Source: an uncultured Rhodospirillaceae bacterium (GTDB taxonomy: Bacteria; Pseudomonadota; Alphaproteobacteria; Rhodospirillales; UBA2165). From it: 15,039 bases of DNA. Positions 7,625-13,926 of this stretch are shown here, in pieces. The notes beneath the pieces were generated by a model. That model did no database searches and was not told the origin of the DNA. It saw only the letters and a list, made by a program, of their open reading frames with translations. A program made the translations under genes and the position numbers. The DNA is taken from assembly GCA_913041095.1 (NCBI GenBank), contig CAJWIB010000024.1:1-15039 (forward strand). The letters are read 5' to 3'. The stretch's first letter is position 1. Each line of letters begins with the position of its first letter.

Positions 7625-8560
7625 CTATGCGCGCCAGCCACCGTCGGCAATATAGTGTGCAGCAAATTCGGCAGCTTTAACTGCATCCGCCGCCGCTTCT
7701 GCAGCTCTGCTTGTCGATCTCGATCGTATCGTTCCTGCTGAAAATAGGCCGGGAACTTCGGTGCGCATGTTTTCATCCACCATTATGCGGCCAGTCTCAT
7801 CCAATTCGAGCAACCCGTTGACGCTTCGAGTATTTGGCGCCAGTCCAATATATATGAAAGCACCATCCGCGGCGATAAGTGAAGAGGAAGCGCTGCCTTG
7901 TTCGCGGACTTTAACACCTTCGACTGTTTCGGTGCCGAAAATTTCCTCGACATCGATATTATATCTTATCTTAATCTTGGTATTGGCTTTGACCTGATCG
8001 ACGTAATAATTCTGAGCGGTTAGCTGATCATCTTGTTGCAAAATAATGACCTGAGCCGCCGCGGTTACCAGGGTAAGCGCCTCTTGTAGGGCGGAATCTC
8101 CGCCACCGATAACGACAGCAATTTTGCCTCGCAGCAGGGGCGCGTCACAGCTGGCGCAATGGCTGACACCTTTACCTTTGAATTTTTCCGCGCCCGGCAC
8201 ATCAAGCTCGCATAGGCTAGCGCCCATGGCTAAAATAACCGCTTTGCCCATATAATCTTCAGCTTCGGTATGGACCAGCCATCTTTCGTCTTTTTGCTCT
8301 AAGCTGAGAAGCTTCATCGGCACAAGTTCAGCGCCGGCTTGAACGGCATCACCCTGGGTTATCGGACATAGCTCATAACCGGCAACGCCATCGGGATAGC
8401 CGGGAAACCCATCAATTTTTTCGATGCTTAACAAATTGCCACCGAACTCATTACCGGTCAGCATAAAGGTTGAGAGTACGGTTTGGGCAGCGGCTCGTCC
8501 GGCAGTCAGACCGGCAATACCACCGCCAGCCACCACAATGTCATATTCTTTTACCAACAA
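7625..8560 (-). CDS. Thioredoxin-reductase-like FAD/NAD(P) disulfide oxidoreductase
   Basis: Low-molecular-weight thioredoxin-reductase fold, 311 aa. Visible: FAD-binding GGGIAG (12-17), IDGFPGYPDG (49-58), redox disulfide C135-A-S-C138-D, and nucleotide-binding GGGDSA (152-157). It should pass reducing equivalents via FAD to its CxxC and on to a partner. The adjacent downstream selenoprotein is the obvious candidate. Two canonical motifs are changed: the H-R-R-x-x-x-R region that binds the NADPH 2'-phosphate is replaced by L-Q-Q-D-D-Q-L (174-180), and the A-G-D flavin motif is A-G-T (275-277). NADPH specificity is therefore doubtful and NADH or another donor is possible. A stop lies two codons upstream of 8560, so translation must begin at TTG 8560 or TTG 8557. 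No clear Shine-Dalgarno is visible. Family certain, partner inferred. Confidence 0.9.
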   Translation of the reverse strand: MLVKEYDIVVAGGGIAGLTAGRAAAQTVLSTFMLTGNEFGGNLLSIEKIDGFPGYPDGVAGYELCPITQGDAVQAGAELVPMKLLSLEQKDERWLVHTEAEDYMGKAVILAMGASLCELDVPGAEKFKGKGVSHCASCDAPLLRGKIAVVIGGGDSALQEALTLVTAAAQVIILQQDDQLTAQNYYVDQVKANTKIKIRYNIDVEEIFGTETVEGVKVREQGSASSSLIAADGAFIYIGLAPNTRSVNGLLELDETGRIMVDENMRTEVPGLFSAGTIRSRSTSRAAEAAADAVKAAEFAAHYIADGGWRA

Positions 8561-8584
8561 ATTTTACTTACTGATTCTACAAAA

Positions 8585-8613
8585 ATTAAACTTATAGATT
8601 AGTCGATGATCAA
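8585..8613 (-). promoter_or_regulatory. Candidate promoter for the reductase-selenoprotein operon
   Basis: On the minus strand TTGATC (8613-8608) and TTTAAT (8590-8585) are 17 nt apart, 25 nt before the TTG start of the reductase gene. The match to the consensus is moderate. It would give a very short leader. Seen by eye only. Confidence 0.35.
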
Positions 8614-8628
8614 CATCCATCAAAAGGA

Positions 8629-8656
8629 TTGTCATCCCTTCAACTTATTTTAAAAT
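8629..8656 (+). promoter_or_regulatory. Candidate promoter for the GMC oxidoreductase gene
   Basis: TTGTCA (8629-8634) and TAAAAT (8651-8656) are separated by 16 nt and lie about 33 nt before the GTG start. It is divergent from and close to the candidate promoter of the reductase-selenoprotein operon, so the two may share control. Confidence 0.45.
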
Positions 8657-8688
8657 AAAACCCAAACAATAATGCTTTTGGAGGGATC

Positions 8689-10281
8689 GTGGTGGAGCAA
8701 CTATTTGACTACATAATCATTGGTGCGGGTTCCTCCGGCTCGGTTGTTGCTGGCCGTTTGAGCGAAGATCCGGAAGTTTCCGTTTGTCTCTTGGAAGCCG
8801 GACCACCCGATACTAGTCCCTTCATCCATGTGCCCACCGGCATAATAAAACTATCGTCTCACCAGAAATTAAACTGGTTGTTTATGACCAAGCCGCAGCA
8901 GAGCATGAATAACCGGCCACTTTTTACGCCGCGCGGCAAAACCTTGGGCGGGTCAAGTTCGATCAATGCGATGGTTTATATTCGGGGCAACAGGCTTGAC
9001 TATGATGAGTGGGCGGCACTCGGAAATGAGGGTTGGGCTTGGAGCGATGTTAAACCCTATTTCCTAAAGGCAGAACATAATGAACAATTTGCAGACGAAC
9101 ACCACTCCCAGGGCGGTCCGCTTAATGTGACATTTCCAAACATTGTCAGCCATTTGGAGCAGGATTTTGTCGCCGCCTCCGAAGCTTTGCAATATAAACA
9201 CAATCCGGATTTTAATGGTGAGAACCAGGAAGGCGTTGGTATTCATCAAGCGACCCAAAAAAACGGACAACGCTGGTCGAGCTCGAAAGCCTATCTTCAT
9301 CCGGCGATGCAGCGGCCAAATCTAACCATTCTAACTGAAGCCGCTGTAAAAAGGGTTTTGCTTGATAATGATAGGGCGTCGGGGATTGAACTTATTGACG
9401 GTAGGCAACTGAGCGCAAAACGCGAAATTATTGTGTCAGCCGGTGCCATCGCCTCGCCCAAAATTTTTATGCTGTCAGGTATCGGTGATCCGGCAGAGCT
9501 TGCCCCGCATGGTATTGAGTTGAAGCACAATCTTTTAGGAGTCGGTAAAAACCTCCAGGATCATGCCGTTGTGGGAGCGATTATGAGCACCAAATCCCGC
9601 ACACCCTGGGGGTTTTCCTGGCCAAAATTACCGTACTTTGGCCTCGAAGCGCTTAAATATATTTTTGCCCGTAAAGGCTGGTTTTCAGCGCAACTCATCG
9701 AGTCCGGCGGTTTTATCAAAAGCCGGCCTGAACTTGAGCGCCCGGATATACAGCTGGTATTTGTTCCGGGCCACCGTGCGGTACCGCCTAAAGTCGTCGA
9801 AGTCGGGCACGGCTATTCTGCCTTTGCTGTGCTGCTGCACCCGGAGAGCCGGGGAGTGATCAAACTCGCCTCAGCTGATCCTGAGGACGCCCCCATTATT
9901 GATCCGCAATTCTATTCCAAAGAACCGGATATGGATGTGCTGCTGTGGGGGCTCAAAGAATGCCGCCGCATCGTCAATAATGAGGTTTTTCAAAAATACC
10001 AGCCAACCGAATCTCTGCCGGGGAAAAGCGCCCAAACTGATGAGGAGTTGAAAGAATATATCCGCAATTTCGGCAGCACGATTTTTCATCCGGCCGGTAC
10101 TTGTAAAATGGGCAGCGATGACCAGGCGGTAGTTGACCATCGGCTTCGAGTTCATGGGCTTAAGGGATTGCGGGTAGTTGATCTCTCGATCGTGCCTAAA
10201 ATCGTTGGCGGTAATACCAACGCGCCAGCGATCATGATTGGCGAAAAAGCAGCCGATATGATCAAGCAGGATAATACTTAA
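8689..10281 (+). CDS. GMC-family FAD-dependent oxidoreductase (choline/alcohol dehydrogenase-like)
   Basis: Oxidises an alcohol (often a primary alcohol or polyol) to an aldehyde or ketone using FAD. At 530 aa it has full family length. Visible: the N-terminal dinucleotide fold IIIGAGSSGSVVAGRLSE (9-26), the first GMC signature in R-G-K-T-L-G-G-S-S-S-I-N-A, and the second in G-A-I-A-S-P-K-I-F-M-L-S-G-I-G. The active-site H467 is in FHPAGTCKMG and the GGNTNAP motif carries N511. There is no signal peptide, so it is probably cytoplasmic or membrane-associated. The start is GTG 8689 or the next codon GTG 8692, after a GGAGG at 8680-8684; the second has more usual spacing. It stands alone on the plus strand and ends 2 nt from the convergent CoA-transferase operon. 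The substrate cannot be told. The gene is similar to choline dehydrogenase, but no betaine genes are nearby. Confidence 0.9.
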   Translation: MVEQLFDYIIIGAGSSGSVVAGRLSEDPEVSVCLLEAGPPDTSPFIHVPTGIIKLSSHQKLNWLFMTKPQQSMNNRPLFTPRGKTLGGSSSINAMVYIRGNRLDYDEWAALGNEGWAWSDVKPYFLKAEHNEQFADEHHSQGGPLNVTFPNIVSHLEQDFVAASEALQYKHNPDFNGENQEGVGIHQATQKNGQRWSSSKAYLHPAMQRPNLTILTEAAVKRVLLDNDRASGIELIDGRQLSAKREIIVSAGAIASPKIFMLSGIGDPAELAPHGIELKHNLLGVGKNLQDHAVVGAIMSTKSRTPWGFSWPKLPYFGLEALKYIFARKGWFSAQLIESGGFIKSRPELERPDIQLVFVPGHRAVPPKVVEVGHGYSAFAVLLHPESRGVIKLASADPEDAPIIDPQFYSKEPDMDVLLWGLKECRRIVNNEVFQKYQPTESLPGKSAQTDEELKEYIRNFGSTIFHPAGTCKMGSDDQAVVDHRLRVHGLKGLRVVDLSIVPKIVGGNTNAPAIMIGEKAADMIKQDNT

Positions 10282-10283
10282 AG

Positions 10284-10976
10284 CTAATCCAAATCCGGTG
10301 ATTCCAGTGGCTTCCAGTCGGCGGATTGTTGCAATTCTGCGCCGGTCTTATCTTGCAACTCTTCGAACGACATATCCTCGATATGTTCCAGGACAACCAG
10401 ACCAGTTGCCGTGACTTCAATGACAGCGAGATCGGTATAAATCCGATCAACGCAAGTGAGACCGGTCAAGGGTAGGGTGCATTCTTCGACAATTTTAGCG
10501 CCGCCGTCCCGGGCATTGTGATCGGTGAGGATAAACACGCGCTTGGCACCGACGGCTAAATCCATCGCGCCCCCTACAGTCGGTGTGCGGACGCCATCGC
10601 CCAAATTCCAATTTGCCAGATCACCATTGGCGGCAATTTGAAAAGCGCCCAAGGCACAAATGTCTATGTGGCCACCCCTGATCATGGCAAAGGAATCAGC
10701 GTGATGAAAATAGCTACCGCCCGGCAATAGCGTGGTCGCCAGGGTGCCGGCATTAACCAGCTCCCAATCTTCCTCGCCTTCTTTGGCGGGCGGGCCCATA
10801 CCGAGTAGGCCGTTCTCGCTGTGCAGGATGACTTCGCGCTCTGCTGGAATATAGTTTGGGATACCAAGCGGCATACCGATGCCGAGATTGACGATGGCGC
10901 CATCCGGGATATCTTGAGCGGCGCGCCAGGCAATTTGTGGCCGTGCCATTCCTTTTTTTTGGGGGCCTGCTGTCAT
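10284..10976 (-). CDS. pcaJ: 3-oxoacid (3-oxoadipate-type) CoA-transferase subunit B
   Basis: Beta subunit of a class I CoA-transferase, which moves CoA from succinyl-CoA to a 3-oxoacid such as 3-oxoadipate or acetoacetate. It is 230 aa. Visible: VNLGIGMPLGIPNYIP (29-44) and the catalytic glutamate E54 in HSENGLLGMGP, then GGSYFHHADSFAMIRGGH, LGAFQIAANGDLANW and VGGAMDLAVGAKRVF, all as in PcaJ/CatJ. The ATG at 10976 overlaps the stop of the A subunit (ATGA), implying translational coupling. ATG 10949 is an alternative start that fits the family N-terminus better; the extra nine codons include a run of eight A after five C. Residues resemble PcaJ/CatJ strongly, but 3-oxoacid specificity cannot be fixed from sequence, so the symbol is provisional. 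Confidence 0.9.
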   Translation of the reverse strand: MTAGPQKKGMARPQIAWRAAQDIPDGAIVNLGIGMPLGIPNYIPAEREVILHSENGLLGMGPPAKEGEEDWELVNAGTLATTLLPGGSYFHHADSFAMIRGGHIDICALGAFQIAANGDLANWNLGDGVRTPTVGGAMDLAVGAKRVFILTDHNARDGGAKIVEECTLPLTGLTCVDRIYTDLAVIEVTATGLVVLEHIEDMSFEELQDKTGAELQQSADWKPLESPDLD

Positions 10977-11662
10977 GGCTCACCATATAAAGTGGTTGGG
11001 TTCTCGACTTCAACGACCCGGTCGACAAATATTCCGGGGGTTGTAATGGTTTCCGGATCAAGCTCGCCGAGCTCGACAATTTCTTCGACTTGAACAATGG
11101 TTAACTTAGCGCCCATCGCCATGATCGGATTAAAGTTACGGCCGGATTTTGAATAAACCAGATTGCCCCAGCGGTCGGCGTGCTTGGCCATAATTAGGGC
11201 GACATCGGCTGTAATGGCTTGCTCCAAGACATAGTCTTTACCATCGATCTGGCGGGTTTCTTTGCCTGCCGCCAAAGGTGTGCCAAAAGCTGTACCTGTA
11301 TAAAATCCCGGGATACCCGCGCCGCCGGCGCGAATGCGCTCGGCCAGAGTTCCTTGCGGCACGACCTCCAATTCGATATGTGCTGTTGGTGTCCCGGCAT
11401 CGAATATTGTTGTGCCGGGTCCTCTGGGAAAAGAAGCGATATACTTATCAACACAGCCCGCCGTGATTAACCGGCCTTGGCCGAAATCCTCAGCGACGAC
11501 GCCATTGCCGATGAGGGTTAGTCCTTTCAGCTGGCACTCAAGGAGACCATGTATCAGATCATTTGGTGAACCCGCATCACCGAACCCACCGGCCATCACC
11601 GTTGCGCCATTTTCGATTTCAGCCAATGCTACGGTGAGATTGGATACTTGCTTGTTGATCAT
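10973..11662 (-). CDS. pcaI: 3-oxoacid (3-oxoadipate-type) CoA-transferase subunit A
   Basis: Alpha subunit (229 aa) that binds CoA and pairs with the B subunit encoded immediately downstream, with a 4-nt overlap. Visible: GGFGDAGSPNDLIHGL (25-40), S-F-P-R-G, I-E-L-E-V-V-P-Q-G-T-L-A-E-R-I-R, G-I-P-G-F-Y-T, and the C-terminal block ADRWGNLVY, FNPIMAMGAKLTIVQV and TTPGIFVDRVV. All closely resemble PcaI/CatI as I remember them. The ATG at 11662 has no recognisable Shine-Dalgarno, only AT-rich sequence. The gene diverges from the quinone-oxidoreductase-like gene. The product would generate 3-oxoadipyl-CoA or acetoacetyl-CoA for thiolytic cleavage; no thiolase is present in the window. Confidence 0.9.
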   Translation of the reverse strand: MINKQVSNLTVALAEIENGATVMAGGFGDAGSPNDLIHGLLECQLKGLTLIGNGVVAEDFGQGRLITAGCVDKYIASFPRGPGTTIFDAGTPTAHIELEVVPQGTLAERIRAGGAGIPGFYTGTAFGTPLAAGKETRQIDGKDYVLEQAITADVALIMAKHADRWGNLVYSKSGRNFNPIMAMGAKLTIVQVEEIVELGELDPETITTPGIFVDRVVEVENPTTLYGEP

Positions 11663-11667
11663 AATAT
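11640..11667 (+). promoter_or_regulatory. Candidate promoter for the MDR oxidoreductase gene
   Basis: TTGGAT (11640-11645) and TAATAT (11662-11667) lie 16 nt apart, pointing rightward and overlapping the start of the divergent CoA-transferase A gene. The leader would be about 80 nt. Moderate match, by eye. Confidence 0.3.
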
Positions 11668-11752
11668 ATGCAGCTAACTTTAATGAGAAGGTGAGTTTAA
11701 AGCCTCAGTGAATGAAGGCAATACCAGTCAAATAAAACGGGAGGGTTAAATC

Positions 11753-12685
11753 ATGAAAGCAATGGTGATGCACGAGTTTGGTGGTCCGGAGGTCTTGCTG
11801 GCTGAAGATGTGCCAACGCCTGAAATTGCCGACGGTGAAATTTTGGTCGATGTCAAAGCCGTTGGTCTCAATCCGATCGATTATGTGGCCCGTGCCAATG
11901 GCGGCCCGATGCGGAAAAGTTTAGAACAATCCTTACCGGCAATTTTGGGCTGGGACATTGCCGGCACGGTTCTCGAAACTAAATCGGATCAATTCCAAGC
12001 GGATGATAGGGTTTTTGCACTCTCGAAATTTCCAAAAATTACCGGTGGCTATGCGGAGTTTGCCGCCGTACCCGCCGATGAAGCCGTCATCATACCGGCC
12101 AATCTCAGTTTTGAAGAAGCCGCTGCCGTGCCGCTGGCCGCCCTTACTGCCTGGCAGGCCTTGGTCCAAACAGCTGATATTCAAGCGGGCCAGCGCGTAC
12201 TTATCCATGCGGCAGCTGGTGGGGTTGGACATTTTGCCGTCCAGATTGCCAAACATAAAGGCGCTTATGTCATCGGTACGGCCTCAGCGCAGAAGGCGGA
12301 TTTTCTTAGCGGCCTCGGTATCGACGAAGTAGTTGATTACTCGACACAAGATGTCGCGGAAGTTGTGTCTGATGTGGATATTGTGCTTCACGCTCTGCCG
12401 CCGGATTTCCGGGAAAGTGTTTCCTGGCCATGTTTGAAAGAAGGTGGCTTACTGCTTTCTTTGTTGGGTCCCGTGCCAGAGGAAGAAACAACCAAATATA
12501 AGACTCGGGCGGCGCAGATCGGGGTTCGCCCAGATCAAGCTCAATTAAAGGAAATTGCCGGTTTGCTTGAAGACGGCACTTTTAAAGTTACGCTCGATAA
12601 AACCTATCCGCTGGCGGAAGTCGGCGCTGCCCACAGCCAAATCGCAGAACGTCACACTCGCGGCAAGGTCGTATTGACGGTATAA
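11753..12685 (+). CDS. Zinc-independent MDR oxidoreductase (quinone oxidoreductase/enoyl reductase-like)
   Basis: Medium-chain dehydrogenase/reductase of the quinone oxidoreductase branch, 310 aa. It should use NADPH to reduce a quinone or an activated double bond. Visible: MHEFGGPEVL near the N-terminus, the GroES-like domain with VGLNPIDYVARANG (37-50) and LGWDIAGTV (65-73), and the Rossmann motif AAAGGVGHFAVQIAKHKGA (153-171) with AAGGVG at 154-159. The structural-zinc cysteine cluster and catalytic zinc ligands of alcohol dehydrogenases are absent. The start at 11753 is well supported by GGGAGGG about 8 nt upstream. It is a single plus-strand gene. It may serve the aromatic pathway or be a general detoxifying reductase; the context does not decide. 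Confidence 0.9.
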   Translation: MKAMVMHEFGGPEVLLAEDVPTPEIADGEILVDVKAVGLNPIDYVARANGGPMRKSLEQSLPAILGWDIAGTVLETKSDQFQADDRVFALSKFPKITGGYAEFAAVPADEAVIIPANLSFEEAAAVPLAALTAWQALVQTADIQAGQRVLIHAAAGGVGHFAVQIAKHKGAYVIGTASAQKADFLSGLGIDEVVDYSTQDVAEVVSDVDIVLHALPPDFRESVSWPCLKEGGLLLSLLGPVPEEETTKYKTRAAQIGVRPDQAQLKEIAGLLEDGTFKVTLDKTYPLAEVGAAHSQIAERHTRGKVVLTV

Positions 12686-12856
12686 AAACAAACAGAAGTA
12701 AGAGGCGAGGAATTCTTCAAACTCGATTAAAGCGTTTGGACTGTTTCAGACTTTTTCAAGCCGAAGACTTCGATGCCGTGGTTGCAGCCCTGACAAATGC
12801 TAGTTTTACGCTGTTGGAAGCTTGCCCTGAGGTGCAAAATATTCAAAATACAAGCG

Positions 12857-13273
12857 ATGCAGGATAACCCTAACGAACTTGAGAAATATTCCGTTCGCAG
12901 CAGCGATGTGATATACACGGTTTTTGCTGACGCGGTAAAAATCGGTAATGATTATCTGGTATATTTATGGGGTGGTGAAGCGCCGCATATTGGCGCTGTT
13001 GCGGCAGCACAGCCCCGGCCCAGCCTAGTAGACCCGGCGCAAACGAGCGCTTCTTCCTCGGTGTTGACTTATGTCGGCCATAAAGAGGATGTTGTGGTTA
13101 AACAGGTCGCTGAAGAATTATCGTCTGCGTTGAATGAAAATGTTGTTGTCACCGCCGGAATTCACTGGGATAACATCGAAAAAGCCGGTATCGATAAAGT
13201 GGTTACCGGATGTCGCGAAGTAACCGAGGCGCTGATTGAGGTGCTCGGCAAACACAACGAGGAAACGAAATGA
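12857..13273 (+). CDS. lpdD: LpdD-type protein (prenylated-flavin chaperone family)
   Basis: Small protein (138 aa) of the family found beside UbiX and UbiD-type decarboxylases and proposed to help hand prenylated FMN to the decarboxylase. Recognised from memory by WGGEAPHIGAVAAAQ (38-52), TYVGHKEDVVVKQVAEEL (71-88) and VVVTAGIHWDNIEKAGI (96-112). The frame is open to ATG 12797, but the extra 20 residues are cationic and Cys-containing and unlike the family. ATG 12857 was therefore chosen, though it lacks a clear Shine-Dalgarno. It overlaps the UbiX-type gene by 4 nt (ATGA). Family assignment is fairly sure; the chaperone role is from the literature on the family, not visible here. Confidence 0.75.
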   Translation: MQDNPNELEKYSVRSSDVIYTVFADAVKIGNDYLVYLWGGEAPHIGAVAAAQPRPSLVDPAQTSASSSVLTYVGHKEDVVVKQVAEELSSALNENVVVTAGIHWDNIEKAGIDKVVTGCREVTEALIEVLGKHNEETK

Positions 13274-13920
13274 CATACCCTCTTGTCGTCGCTGTAACTG
13301 GCGCCACTGGCGTAATTTACGGTGTTGAATTGCTGAAAGTTCTTAAAGAACTTGGCGAGGAAACTCATCTGATTTTGAGTGAATCAGCTGGCCTCAATTT
13401 GACGATCGAAACCGACTACAGCTTAGATGATGTGCGTTCCCTGGCTGATGTCGTCTATAGCAATAAAGATATCGCTGCGGCGGTTGCCAGTGGATCGTTC
13501 CTGACCCGGGGTATGGTGGTGGCACCCTGCACGATCAAAAGCCTATCAGCAATTGCCAATTCCTATAACGATAATCTCGTCGCCCGCGCCGCCGATGTTA
13601 CCTTGAAGGAAAAGCGCCGCTTGGTGCTGATGGTCCGGGAAACTCCTTTGCACAAAGGTCATCTCGATTTAATGTCGCGCACCGCCGATTTGGGCGCGAC
13701 GATCCTGCCGCCGATGCCGTCATTTTATCATGGACCGCAAACTATCCAGGATATTATCAACCAAAGTATTGGTAAGTTGCTGGATCAGTTCAGCATTGAG
13801 CACAATCTTTTCCGCCGCTGGAAAGGTGATGAAAGAGTGAGCGATAGGGATGTTAAAACTCCAAGTGAAGATAGAGTTGAGGAGCTGGAATCCCGCTTTG
13901 GTGAGGTAAAACGCCTCTAA
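13270..13920 (+). CDS. ubiX: UbiX-type flavin prenyltransferase
   Basis: Prenylates FMN with dimethylallyl (pyro)phosphate to make prenyl-FMN, the cofactor of UbiD-family (de)carboxylases. Visible: the FMN-binding GATGVIYG (11-18), VASGSF (72-77), MVVAPCTIKSLSAIANSYNDN (82-102), R-A-A-D-V-T-L-K-E (106-114) and RETPLH (123-128), all hallmarks of UbiX/Pad1. At 216 aa it is longer than typical members because of a charged C-terminal tail after about residue 180. The start codon overlaps the stop of the LpdD-type gene. It may be a paralogue dedicated to aromatic catabolism (BsdB/LpdB type) rather than to ubiquinone synthesis, since an LpdD partner precedes it. No UbiD gene is in the window. It ends 6 nt from a convergent gene. 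Confidence 0.9.
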   Translation: MTYPLVVAVTGATGVIYGVELLKVLKELGEETHLILSESAGLNLTIETDYSLDDVRSLADVVYSNKDIAAAVASGSFLTRGMVVAPCTIKSLSAIANSYNDNLVARAADVTLKEKRRLVLMVRETPLHKGHLDLMSRTADLGATILPPMPSFYHGPQTIQDIINQSIGKLLDQFSIEHNLFRRWKGDERVSDRDVKTPSEDRVEELESRFGEVKRL

Positions 13921-13926
13921 CTTTGT

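Noticed and set aside
8603..8615. Imperfect palindrome GATG...CATC between the reductase and GMC genes
   Set aside because: Arms are only 4 bp with a mismatch near the centre; this is expected by chance in AT-rich intergenic DNA.
12797..12856. LpdD-type gene starting at ATG 12797
   Set aside because: The 20 additional residues are unlike the family and no Shine-Dalgarno precedes that ATG.
12727..12918. Minus-strand ORF with C-x-x-C opposite the LpdD-type start
   Set aside because: It overlaps the LpdD-type gene in antisense, has no ribosome binding site and looks like a shadow frame.
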